A stretch of DNA of 64,000 nt, from assembly GCA_002307375.1 (NCBI GenBank), contig NTJI01000002.1, positions 1 to 64,000 on the forward strand. Direction: 5' to 3'. Below the pieces are notes generated by a model that saw only the letters and a list, made by a program, of their open reading frames with translations, did no database searches and was not told where the DNA came from. Below are positions 52,064 through 60,408 of the stretch, piece after piece. Origin of the DNA: Lysobacteraceae bacterium NML93-0399. Its GTDB lineage: Bacteria > Pseudomonadota > Gammaproteobacteria > Xanthomonadales > Xanthomonadaceae. The position numbers were made by a program, and so were the translations under genes. The stretch's first letter is position 1. Every line of letters begins with the position of its first letter.

Positions 52064-53431
52064 GTGATGTCTGAATTCCTCGGCTCGGTGTGGTGGCTGA
52101 TCGTCAGCCTCGGCGTGCTGGTGACCTTCCACGAGTTCGGCCACTACTGGGTCGCGCGCCGCTGCGGCGTGCGGGTGCTGCGGTTCTCGGTCGGCTTCGG
52201 CCGCCCGCTGTGGTCGCGCCGCGGCCGCGACGGCACCGTCTACCAGATCGCGATGATCCCGCTCGGCGGTTACGTGAAGATGCTCGACGAGCGCGAGGCG
52301 CCGGTGCCGGAGGCCCATGCGCACGAAGCGTTCAATCGTGCCTCGGTCTGGAAGCGCATCGCCATCGTCGCTGCCGGTCCGGTCGCCAATCTGATCCTGT
52401 GCGTCGCGCTGCTGTGGGCGATGTTCGTCATCGGCCGCCCGGACTACGCGCCGGTGGTGGGCCAGACCAGCGGCATCGCCGAAGCCTCGGGCCTGCGCGC
52501 CGGCGACCGCATCGACGGCGTTGGCGAGCGCGACACTCCGACCTGGATGGAAGTGCAGCTGGCCCTGTTGCCGGCCGCACTTGATCGCGAGGACGTCGCT
52601 GTGCGCGTGACCGACACGCAAGAGCGCCATGTGGTCCGCGACCTCGCCCTTTCCGCCTTGCCGGCCGACTTCGACCAGCGCCGGATCGCCCCGGCGATCG
52701 GCCTGTGGCCGCGCCACCTGTTGCTGCCGGCGGTGGTCGGACGTGTCGAGGAAGGTTCGGCGGCCTGGGGCATCCTGGCCGAAGGCGACCGCCTGACCGC
52801 GATCGACGGCAGCCCGGTCGAGGTGTTCGAGGACATCGGACCGCTGGTGCAGGCACTGGGCGATCGCGGCGGGACCGCGATGGTCGAGGTGGAGCGGGAT
52901 GGTGAGCGGCTGGCGCTGGAGATGGCGCCGCAGCGCACCGACCTGCGCGACGGCAGTGGCCAGTACTGGGCCTTGGGCGTCGCCCCGCCCGAGGACCTGC
53001 CGCTGCCGCCCAAGGATGCCGTGCAGCGCTACGGCGCGGTGGCGGCGGTGCCGGTGGCGTTCCGCGAGGTCGGCCACCTGACCGGGCAACTGGTCGGCAT
53101 GATCGGCCGCGCGTTCACCGGCCGCGTCGCCATCGAGAACACCGTCGCCGGGCCGATCACCATCGCCCGCGCCGCCAATACCTACGCCAGCCAGGGCGCG
53201 GCGTGGTACCTGACCATCCTGGCGTTGCTGTCGCTGAGCCTGGCCATCCTGAACCTGTTGCCCATCCCGCTGCTGGATGGGGGACACCTGTTGTATTACC
53301 TTATCGAGTTGGTCAAAGGCAGCCCGGTGAGCGAGCGCGCGATGGTGGCCGGGCAGTACGTCGGCCTGGCCCTGCTGGCCAGCCTCATGGGCCTGGCGTT
53401 CTACAACGACATCCTCCAACTCGTGCGCTGA
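52064..53431 (+). CDS. rseP: Site-2 protease RseP (sigma-E regulation)
   Basis: A 455-residue intramembrane metalloprotease. The first span carries H22-E23-F-G-H26, and the second catalytic motif PIPLLDGGHLLYY contains the LDG metal ligand. Two PDZ domains lie between (about 130-205 and 225-300: GLRAGDRIDGV and GILAEGDRLTAIDG). It cleaves anti-sigma factor RseA after DegS in the envelope stress pathway and clears signal peptides. It starts six bases after dxr and directly precedes bamA, as in related genomes. Confidence 0.96.
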   Translation: MMSEFLGSVWWLIVSLGVLVTFHEFGHYWVARRCGVRVLRFSVGFGRPLWSRRGRDGTVYQIAMIPLGGYVKMLDEREAPVPEAHAHEAFNRASVWKRIAIVAAGPVANLILCVALLWAMFVIGRPDYAPVVGQTSGIAEASGLRAGDRIDGVGERDTPTWMEVQLALLPAALDREDVAVRVTDTQERHVVRDLALSALPADFDQRRIAPAIGLWPRHLLLPAVVGRVEEGSAAWGILAEGDRLTAIDGSPVEVFEDIGPLVQALGDRGGTAMVEVERDGERLALEMAPQRTDLRDGSGQYWALGVAPPEDLPLPPKDAVQRYGAVAAVPVAFREVGHLTGQLVGMIGRAFTGRVAIENTVAGPITIARAANTYASQGAAWYLTILALLSLSLAILNLLPIPLLDGGHLLYYLIELVKGSPVSERAMVAGQYVGLALLASLMGLAFYNDILQLVR

Positions 53432-53498
53432 CACCTGCCCCGACCCGGCTTCCGCCGCGTACACCGCGCCGGAACCTCTCCCTTACCCGGATCCAAAG

Positions 53499-56045
53499 AT
53501 GACGCGAATGCCCGACCGCCGCCTGCTTGCCCTCGCCCTTGCCGCGGTGATCGCCGCTCCGGCCTGGGCCCAGACGACGGACACCGCTCCCGCCGCACTG
53601 CCGCCGCTGGCCCCGGCGAGCGCGAGCAACTTCACCGTCAGCGACATCCGTGTCGATGGCCTGCAGCGCATCGGTGCCGGCACCGTGTTCACCTATCTGC
53701 CCATCGAGCGCGGCGACACCGTCAGTTCGACGCGCATCTCCGACGCGGTCCGTGCGCTGTACCGCACCGGCTTCTTCGAAGACATCCAGGTCGCGCGGCA
53801 GGACGACATCCTGGTGTTCACCGTGACCGAGCGCCCGGCCATCAACCGCCTGACGCTGACCGGCAACAAGGACATCAAGACCGAGGACCTGCTCAAGGGC
53901 CTCAACGAGATCGGCCTGTCCGAAGGCGAGACCTTCGACCGCCTCGATCTCGACCGCGTGACCCAGGAGCTCGTGCGCCAGTACAACAACCGCGGCAAGT
54001 ACAACGTGCGCATCACGCCGACGGTCTCGCGTCTGGACCGCAACCGCGTCGACGTCGCGATCAATGTCGAGGAAGGCAAGGCGGCCAAGATCCGCCACAT
54101 CAACATCGTCGGCAACGAGGTCTACGACCTCGATACGCTCACCGACAACTGGGAATCGGGCGAGTCGAACTGGCTCAGCTGGTACCGCCGCGACGACCAG
54201 TACTCGCGCGAGAAGCTCGAGGGTGACCGCGAGAAGCTGCACAACTTCTATCTCGACCGCGGCTACATCGACTTCAGCGAAGACAGCATCCAGGTCTCGA
54301 TCAGCCCCGACAAGGCCGACATGTTCATCACCGCCGGCATCACCGAAGGCGAGATCTACAAGGTGTCGGACGTGCAGGTCACCGGCAACACGGTGCTGCC
54401 GCTGGAGGAGATCGAAAGCCGCGTCTTCGTGCAGGAAGACCAGGTCTTCTCGCGCGCGCTGCTGGAGCTGAGCTCCGATGCGATCATCGCCACGCTCGGC
54501 AACATCGGCTACGCCTTTGCGCAGGTCAATCCGATTCCCGAAGTGAATCGCGAAGACCGCACCGTGGCCATCAATCTGCAGGTCGTGCCCGGACCGCGCG
54601 TCCAGGTGCGTCGCGTCCAGTTCAAGGGCAACAACCGCACGTCCGACGAGGTGATGCGTCGCGAGATGCGCCAGTTCGAAGGCAGCTGGTATTCGCAGGC
54701 CGCGGTGGACCGCTCCAAGGTCCGTCTGCAGCGCCTGGGCTACTTCGAGTCGGGCAGCGTCAATGTCGAGACCCAGCCGGTGCCGGGCAGCAATGACGAG
54801 GTCGACGTGGTGTTCTCCGTCACCGAGACCACGTCGGGCAGCTTCGTGTTCGGCCTGGGCTATTCGCAGCTCGCGGGCGTGACCACGTCGGTGCAGCTGT
54901 CGCAGAACAACTTCCTGGGCAGCGGCAACCGCGTGTCGGTCGAAGCGCAGCGCAACGTCTATCTGCAGCGCTACTCGTTCTCGTTCATGAACCCGTACTT
55001 CACCGACGGCGGCATGTCGCTGGGCTACAACCTGTGGTGGCGCGAATTCGACAACTCCGAGTTCAACACCGCGCAGTACTCGTCGACCAGCGCCGCGGGC
55101 CAGGCGATCCTCGGCATTCCGCTGACCGAAAACGACTCGATCTCGCTGCTGTTCGGCGCCGACCGCAACCAGATCTTCGCTTGGCGCGGCAGCTCGCCCG
55201 AGTCGATCGTCGACTACATCGACGCCTTCGGCTCGCGTACCTTCCACGCCTGGCGCAGCGAGCTGGCCTGGGCGCGCGATACCCGTAACGACTACCTGCA
55301 GCCCACGCGCGGCATGATGCAGCGCGTCTCGCTCGAGACCACCCTGCCCGGCTCAACCGCGGAGTACTACAAGCTCAACTACGAGATCTCCAAGTACTGG
55401 CCGATCAACCGCCACCTGGTGCTCAACACGCGCGCCGAACTCGGCTACGGCGACAGCTACGGCAGCGACGTGGTCCGCAACGTCTGCTACACCGCGCCGA
55501 CGCCGCCGACGCCGCCGACCGAGGCCAATCCGAATCCGGCGCCTCCGCCGCCCCCGCCGCCGCCGAGCGATCCCTGCGATCCCTCTTCGCCGGATTACAT
55601 CAACACGCTCACCGCCAACGGCCTGCCGTTCTACGAGAACTTCTACGCCGGTGGCGCGCGTTCGGTGCGCGGCTTCCGCGACAACACGTTGGGCCCGCGC
55701 GAATCGGCGTTCAACAGCTCGTTCCTGCAGCCCATCGGCGGCGCGGTCAAGACGATCGGCTCGGCGGAGATGTTCTTCCCGCAGCTGATCAAGTCGCCGG
55801 CCGCGCGCATCTCGGCGTTCGTCGATTTCGGCAACGTGTATCGCGACATCGACAGCTGGGACGCCAAGGAACTGCGCGCCTCCGCGGGCGTGGCGCTGAT
55901 GTGGCGCGCGCCGGTCGGCCCGATCTCGATCAGCTACGCCTATCCGCTGCGCCAGCAGAAGGAAGTGCGCGGCGGCTCGGGCGAGCTGATCAAGCAGGGT
56001 GACGAGGTCGAGCGCCTGCAGTTCACCTTCGGCGGCGCGTTCTGA
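53499..56045 (+). CDS. bamA: Outer membrane protein assembly factor BamA
   Basis: An 848-residue Omp85 protein. The signal peptide ends at about residue 23 (AAPAWAQ). Five POTRA domains (about 45-445) precede the barrel, which contains the lid motif ARSVRGF in loop 6. The last residue is Phe, as needed for Bam recognition. An unusual segment at 663-693 has a cysteine at each end (C663, C693) with a Pro-rich stretch between, including eight consecutive prolines. It lies just before FYENFYAGG. BamA inserts barrel proteins in the outer membrane. It follows rseP, with a 67-base gap containing GGAACC but no clear promoter. Confidence 0.97.
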   Translation: MTRMPDRRLLALALAAVIAAPAWAQTTDTAPAALPPLAPASASNFTVSDIRVDGLQRIGAGTVFTYLPIERGDTVSSTRISDAVRALYRTGFFEDIQVARQDDILVFTVTERPAINRLTLTGNKDIKTEDLLKGLNEIGLSEGETFDRLDLDRVTQELVRQYNNRGKYNVRITPTVSRLDRNRVDVAINVEEGKAAKIRHINIVGNEVYDLDTLTDNWESGESNWLSWYRRDDQYSREKLEGDREKLHNFYLDRGYIDFSEDSIQVSISPDKADMFITAGITEGEIYKVSDVQVTGNTVLPLEEIESRVFVQEDQVFSRALLELSSDAIIATLGNIGYAFAQVNPIPEVNREDRTVAINLQVVPGPRVQVRRVQFKGNNRTSDEVMRREMRQFEGSWYSQAAVDRSKVRLQRLGYFESGSVNVETQPVPGSNDEVDVVFSVTETTSGSFVFGLGYSQLAGVTTSVQLSQNNFLGSGNRVSVEAQRNVYLQRYSFSFMNPYFTDGGMSLGYNLWWREFDNSEFNTAQYSSTSAAGQAILGIPLTENDSISLLFGADRNQIFAWRGSSPESIVDYIDAFGSRTFHAWRSELAWARDTRNDYLQPTRGMMQRVSLETTLPGSTAEYYKLNYEISKYWPINRHLVLNTRAELGYGDSYGSDVVRNVCYTAPTPPTPPTEANPNPAPPPPPPPPSDPCDPSSPDYINTLTANGLPFYENFYAGGARSVRGFRDNTLGPRESAFNSSFLQPIGGAVKTIGSAEMFFPQLIKSPAARISAFVDFGNVYRDIDSWDAKELRASAGVALMWRAPVGPISISYAYPLRQQKEVRGGSGELIKQGDEVERLQFTFGGAF

Positions 56046-56059
56046 TCCAGGCATTGCCG

Positions 56060-57088
56060 ATGGCCGATTCCACGACACGTCATACCGCCGGAGCGCTCGC
56101 GCAGCGCTTCGGGCTCACCGTCCACGGCGCGCCCGATACCGCGGTGTCTGGAGTGGCGACGCTGGCGACCGCGCAGGCGGACGACCTCGCGTTCCTGTCG
56201 AACCCTCGCTATCGCCCGCAGCTGGCTGACACGCGCGCCGGCATCGTCGTACTGCGCGAGGCCGACGCCGAGGGCTACGCCGGCACCGCGCTGGTCGCGA
56301 AGGATCCCTACGTCGCGTACGCGAAGATCGCGGCGCTGTTCGAGCCGGCCAGCGATGCGCCGGTCGGCATCCACGCCACGGCGGTCGTCGATCCGAGCGC
56401 CGACGTCGACGCTACCGCGTCGATCGGCCCGCATGTTGTCATCGGCGCGCGCAGCGTGGTGGCCGCCGGCGCGACGATCGGCCCGGGCTGCGTGATCGGC
56501 GAAGACTGCGTGGTCGGTGCGGGCAGCCGTCTGATCGCACGCGTCACCCTGGTCAAGCGTGTGCGCCTGGGCGCGCGCGTCACCATCCACCCCGGCGCCG
56601 TACTCGGCGCCGACGGCTTCGGCCTGGCGATGGAAGCCGGGCACTGGGTCAACGTGCCGCAGCTCGGCGGCGTGGTGGTCGGCGACGACAGCGACATCGG
56701 CGCCAACACCACGATCGATCGCGGCGCGCTCGACGACACGGTGATCGGCGAGGACGTGCGCCTCGACAACCTGATCCAGATCGGACACAACGTGCGCATC
56801 GGTGCGCATACCGCGATCGCGGGCTGCGTCGGCATTGCCGGCAGCACGAAGATCGGCAGTTACTGCCTGCTTGCGGGCAAGGTCGGCGTCGCCGGCCATC
56901 TCGACATCTGCGACAAGGTCGTCGTCCACGCGATGACGATGGTGTCGGCATCCATCACCGAGCCGGGCGAGTATTCGGCCGGCATTCCCGCCCAGCCCAC
57001 GCGCGAGTGGCGGAAGAATGCCGTGCGGATCCGCCAGCTCGATTCGCTCGCGCGCCGCGTCACGGCGCTCGGGAAGGGGGAATCATGA
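56060..57088 (+). CDS. lpxD: UDP-3-O-(3-hydroxyacyl)glucosamine N-acyltransferase
   Basis: A 342-residue left-handed beta-helix acyltransferase of lipid A synthesis. The N-terminal uridine-binding domain contains FLSNPRYRPQL. The hexapeptide-repeat core (about 110-300) has the catalytic histidine in GHWVNVPQLGGVVVGDD and IGHNVRIGAHTAIAG. ATG 56060 is chosen over TTG 56054. The stop overlaps the fabZ ATG by four bases. The Skp gene found between bamA and lpxD in enterobacteria is absent. Confidence 0.95.
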   Translation: MADSTTRHTAGALAQRFGLTVHGAPDTAVSGVATLATAQADDLAFLSNPRYRPQLADTRAGIVVLREADAEGYAGTALVAKDPYVAYAKIAALFEPASDAPVGIHATAVVDPSADVDATASIGPHVVIGARSVVAAGATIGPGCVIGEDCVVGAGSRLIARVTLVKRVRLGARVTIHPGAVLGADGFGLAMEAGHWVNVPQLGGVVVGDDSDIGANTTIDRGALDDTVIGEDVRLDNLIQIGHNVRIGAHTAIAGCVGIAGSTKIGSYCLLAGKVGVAGHLDICDKVVVHAMTMVSASITEPGEYSAGIPAQPTREWRKNAVRIRQLDSLARRVTALGKGES

Positions 57089-57540
57089 CGACCGACATTA
57101 CGCTGCCGATCCACATCGACGGTGTCCACAAGCTGCTGCCGCACCGCTATCCGTTCCTGCTCGTCGATCGTGTGGTCGAGTTCGAACACGGCAAGCGCGT
57201 GGTCTGCTGGAAGAACGTCTCGGCCAACGAGGAATTCTTCCAGGGCCATTTTCCCGGCCACCCGGTGATGCCGGGCGTGCTGGTGATCGAGGCGCTGGCG
57301 CAGGCCGGCGGCATCCTGACGCATCTGACCAAGGGCAAGGACTGCGAAGGCAACCTGTCCTATCTGGTGAAGGTGGATGCGGCGAAGTTCTCGCGCATGG
57401 TCGTGCCCGGTGACCGTCTGGAGCTCGAGGTCACGATCAAGCGCGAGATCCGCAACATGACCATGTACAGCGGCGTGGCGCGTGTGGACGGCGAGCAGGC
57501 GGCGTGCGCGGAGATTCTCTGTGCCGAGGTCCCGCGCTGA
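57085..57540 (+). CDS. fabZ: 3-hydroxyacyl-[acyl-carrier-protein] dehydratase FabZ
   Basis: A 151-residue hot-dog-fold dehydratase of fatty acid elongation. The catalytic motif [20 protein letters not shown] contains H55 and E69. [11 protein letters not shown] and KKDCEGNL-like [19 protein letters not shown] complete the fold. Its position between lpxD and lpxA balances 3-hydroxyacyl-ACP use between phospholipid and lipid A. It overlaps lpxD by four bases and ends one base before lpxA. Confidence 0.97.
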   Translation: MTTDITLPIHIDGVHKLLPHRYPFLLVDRVVEFEHGKRVVCWKNVSANEEFFQGHFPGHPVMPGVLVIEALAQAGGILTHLTKGKDCEGNLSYLVKVDAAKFSRMVVPGDRLELEVTIKREIRNMTMYSGVARVDGEQAACAEILCAEVPR

Positions 57541-57541
57541 C

Positions 57542-58327
57542 ATGGCCGCCGCGCAGGTCCACCCCAGCGCGGTCGTCGATCCCGGCGCAAAGCTGGGTGA
57601 GGACGTGCGCATCGGTGCGTTCACCCTGATCGGCGCGGACGTGGAGATCGGCGACGGCACCGTCGTCGGGCCGCATTGCAGCATCCATGGGCCGACCCGC
57701 ATCGGCCGGGACAATCACATCCACGGCCACGCTGCGATCGGCGGCGAACCGCAGGACAAGAAGTTCGCCGGCGAGCGCGTCGAACTGGTGATCGGCGACC
57801 GCAACACGATCCGCGAATTCGTCACGATCAACCGCGGCACAGGCGACGGCGGCGGCCTGACCCGCGTCGGCGACGACAACTGGTTCCTTGCCTACACGCA
57901 CGTGGCCCATGACTGTGTCGTCGGCAACCGCTGCGTGTTCTCCAACAACGCCACACTTGCGGGCCACGTCGAAGTGGGCGACCACGTGATCCTCAGCGGT
58001 TTCGTCGGCATCCACCAGTTCTGCCGTATCGGCGCGCATGCCTTCATCGGCATGGGCGCCTTCGTCAACGGCGACGTGCCGCCGTTCGTGATGGTGGCCC
58101 AGGACGGCTACGGCCGGCCGCGCGGCATCAATGCCGAGGGCCTGAAGCGTCGCGGCTTCGATGCCACGCGTACGTCGGCGATCAAGCGCGCCTACCGCGC
58201 CCTGTACGTGTCGGGCGATTCGCTGGCCGATGCGCGCACGCGTATTGCGGAAATGGCCCAGGACAGCGACGACGTGCGCGCATTCCTAGAATTCATCGAG
58301 GCGGGCGAGCGGCCGTTGCTGCGGTAA
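57542..58327 (+). CDS. lpxA: UDP-N-acetylglucosamine acyltransferase
   Basis: A 261-residue beta-helix acyltransferase that starts lipid A synthesis. Hexapeptide repeats run from [20 protein letters not shown] through [20 protein letters not shown]. The catalytic His sits in [12 protein letters not shown], and the C-terminal helical domain begins [20 protein letters not shown]. The chosen ATG is one base past the fabZ stop. Immediately after its own stop a 29-bp inverted repeat begins that reaches into lpxB. Confidence 0.96.
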   Translation: MAAAQVHPSAVVDPGAKLGEDVRIGAFTLIGADVEIGDGTVVGPHCSIHGPTRIGRDNHIHGHAAIGGEPQDKKFAGERVELVIGDRNTIREFVTINRGTGDGGGLTRVGDDNWFLAYTHVAHDCVVGNRCVFSNNATLAGHVEVGDHVILSGFVGIHQFCRIGAHAFIGMGAFVNGDVPPFVMVAQDGYGRPRGINAEGLKRRGFDATRTSAIKRAYRALYVSGDSLADARTRIAEMAQDSDDVRAFLEFIEAGERPLLR

Positions 58328-58331
58328 AGCC

Positions 58332-58436
58332 GTGATTGGTGATTCGTGATTGGTGATTCGAAAGAGCAGAATGCTGCCATTTGACCGATTGCACGGAACT
58401 GCTGTGTCGAATCACCAATCACCAATCACCAATCAC
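58332..58436. repeat. 29-bp inverted repeat enclosing the lpxB start
   Basis: The left arm 58332-58360 (two copies of GTGATTGGTGATTCG, less one base) and the right arm 58408-58436 (CGAATCACCAATCACCAATC and on) are complementary except for one position. The 47-base loop holds the ATG 58371 and GTG 58404 candidate starts. The arms are internally built from the 7-base unit GGTGATT. Confidence 0.88.
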
Positions 58437-59621
58437 GCCACCAGCGCGCGCCTGCGCGTGGCGCTGGTGGCTGGCGAAGCCTCTGGCGATCTGCTCGGCG
58501 CAGGACTGATCGAACAGCTGCGCGCGCGCTATCCGCAGGCGGTCTTCGCCGGTGTCGGTGGCGACGCGATGCGCGCCGCCGGCATGGACACCTGGCACGA
58601 CGCCAGCGAACTGGCGGTCATGGGGCTGTCGGAAGTGCTGCGGCACCTGCCGCGTCTGCTGAAGTTGCGCAAGGGTCTGCGTGCGCGCCTGCTCGACTGG
58701 CGCCCGGATGTGTTCATCGGCATCGACGCGCCCGACTTCAACCTCGGCCTCGAGCGTGCGCTCAAGGCGCAAGGCATTCGCACCGTGCACTATGTGAGCC
58801 CGTCGATCTGGGCCTGGCGCCAGGGCCGCGCGGCGAAGATCGGCCGCAGCGCGGATCTTGTGCTGTGCCTGTTCCCGATGGAACCGCCGATCTATGCCCA
58901 GCACGGTATCGACGCGCGTTTCGTCGGCCATCCGCTCGCGGAAATGCTCGCGCTCGAACCCGATCGAACCAGCGCCCGAGCGGTGCTCGGACTGCCGCAC
59001 GAAGCGCCCGTCCTCGCGGTGCTGCCGGGCTCGCGTCTGGGCGAGATCGGGCGGCTGGGCGAGGTCTTCCTCGACGCCGCCGCCCGCGTCGCCGCCTCGA
59101 TGCCCGGACTGCGCATCGTCGTGCCCGCCGCGAATGCCGGCTGCCGCGCGGCGATCGATGCCCTGCTCGCGCAGCCGAAGTTCGCCGCGCTCGACGTGCA
59201 GGTGCTCGACGGCCAGGCACGCACGGCGATGGTCGCCAGCGACGTCGTCCTGCTTGCCTCGGGCACCGCCACGCTCGAAGCGCTGCTGGCCAAGCGCCCG
59301 ATGGTGGTCGGCTATCGCATCGCGCCGAGCACGGCGTTCGTCGTGCGCTTGTTCAAGCTGATGCGCGTCGACCGGTTCTCGCTGCCCAACGTGCTCGCAG
59401 GCCGCACGATCGCACCGGAGTTCATGCAGGAAGACTGCACGCCCGAAAATCTGGCTGCAGCGGTGCTGCGGTGGTTCCGCGATCCGCAGGCCGCCGATGC
59501 GCTGCAGACGGTCTATCGCGATCTGCACCTGCAGTTGCGCCAGGGCGCATCGGCGACGGCCGCCGATGCGGTCGGACGTCTCGCCCTCCCTGCATTGCCC
59601 GCTCCGGAGCGCACGCCGTGA
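58371..59621 (+). CDS. lpxB: Lipid-A-disaccharide synthase
   Basis: A GT19 glycosyltransferase that condenses UDP-diacylglucosamine with lipid [71 protein letters not shown]-like [13 protein letters not shown] and [22 protein letters not shown] are all intact. The N-terminus is uncertain: ATG 58371 (416 residues) or GTG 58404 (405 residues). Both give an extension, containing NHQSPITNH, encoded by the inverted repeat and absent from E. coli LpxB. Translation probably depends on that hairpin. The stop overlaps rnhB. Confidence 0.95.
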   Translation: MLPFDRLHGTAVSNHQSPITNHATSARLRVALVAGEASGDLLGAGLIEQLRARYPQAVFAGVGGDAMRAAGMDTWHDASELAVMGLSEVLRHLPRLLKLRKGLRARLLDWRPDVFIGIDAPDFNLGLERALKAQGIRTVHYVSPSIWAWRQGRAAKIGRSADLVLCLFPMEPPIYAQHGIDARFVGHPLAEMLALEPDRTSARAVLGLPHEAPVLAVLPGSRLGEIGRLGEVFLDAAARVAASMPGLRIVVPAANAGCRAAIDALLAQPKFAALDVQVLDGQARTAMVASDVVLLASGTATLEALLAKRPMVVGYRIAPSTAFVVRLFKLMRVDRFSLPNVLAGRTIAPEFMQEDCTPENLAAAVLRWFRDPQAADALQTVYRDLHLQLRQGASATAADAVGRLALPALPAPERTP

Positions 59622-60247
59622 CCCGCCGCCTGCGCATCGCCGGTGTCGACGAGGCCGGCCGCGGCCCGCTGGCCGGGCCGGTGGCGGTAGCCGCGGTGAT
59701 CCTGCATCCCAGGCGGCCGATCGACGGCCTCGACGATTCGAAGAAGCTCACCGAGAAGCGCCGCGAGGCGCTGTATCCGCTGATCGTCGAACGTGCGCTG
59801 GCCTGGCGGGTCGAGTTCGTCGAAGTCGACGAGATCGACCGCATCAACATCTTCCAGGCCACGATGGTCGGCATGGCGCGCGCGGTGCAGGCGCTGGCGC
59901 CGGCGGCCGAACGGGTCATCGTCGACGGCAATCGAGTCCCCCGCGACCTGCCCTGCCCGGCGCGCGCGATCGTCGGCGGCGATGCCACCGAGCAGGCGAT
60001 CATGGCCGCATCGGTCTTGGCCAAGGTGGCCCGCGACCGCGCGATGGTCGCCTTGCACCAGACCTATCCCGACTACGGCTTCGACCGCCACAAGGGATAT
60101 TCCGCGCCGCTGCACCTGGCCGCGCTGCTCGCGCACGGGCCCTGCCCGCAGCACCGCCGCAGCTTCGCGCCGGTCGCGCGTGCATTGCCCGACCATATCG
60201 CCGATCCCGTGACCTCGGACCTGTTCGCCGAACCGTTGCCGGCGTGA
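59618..60247 (+). CDS. rnhB: Ribonuclease HII
   Basis: A 209-residue enzyme starting at GTG 59618, which overlaps the lpxB stop. [16 protein letters not shown] has the first catalytic pair D11-E12. [16 protein letters not shown] (third Asp) and [13 protein letters not shown] (with the downstream acidic [10 protein letters not shown]) complete the site. It removes single ribonucleotides from DNA and RNA primers, fitting its place before the replicative polymerase gene. The 161-base gap to dnaE holds no gene and no clear terminator. Confidence 0.96.
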   Translation: MTRRLRIAGVDEAGRGPLAGPVAVAAVILHPRRPIDGLDDSKKLTEKRREALYPLIVERALAWRVEFVEVDEIDRINIFQATMVGMARAVQALAPAAERVIVDGNRVPRDLPCPARAIVGGDATEQAIMAASVLAKVARDRAMVALHQTYPDYGFDRHKGYSAPLHLAALLAHGPCPQHRRSFAPVARALPDHIADPVTSDLFAEPLPA

Positions 60248-60408
60248 CGCATGCAAAGGCGCGCATGTCACCGGCGCGCCTGCGGGGATGAACCGCCGTC
60301 TGCGGGCAGATGGCAGCGGCCGCGTCGGAGCGCGACCTGGCCCCTGTCAAGCCTTGTCCGCGCCTGAGCCCGGCCCTAACCTGACGCTCCGGCTGCCACG
60401 CCCCTGCA

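Noticed and set aside
55500..55575. Frameshift or assembly error in bamA
   Set aside because: The reading frame stays open, both flanks match BamA, and the proline codons are varied (CCG, CCC, CCT).
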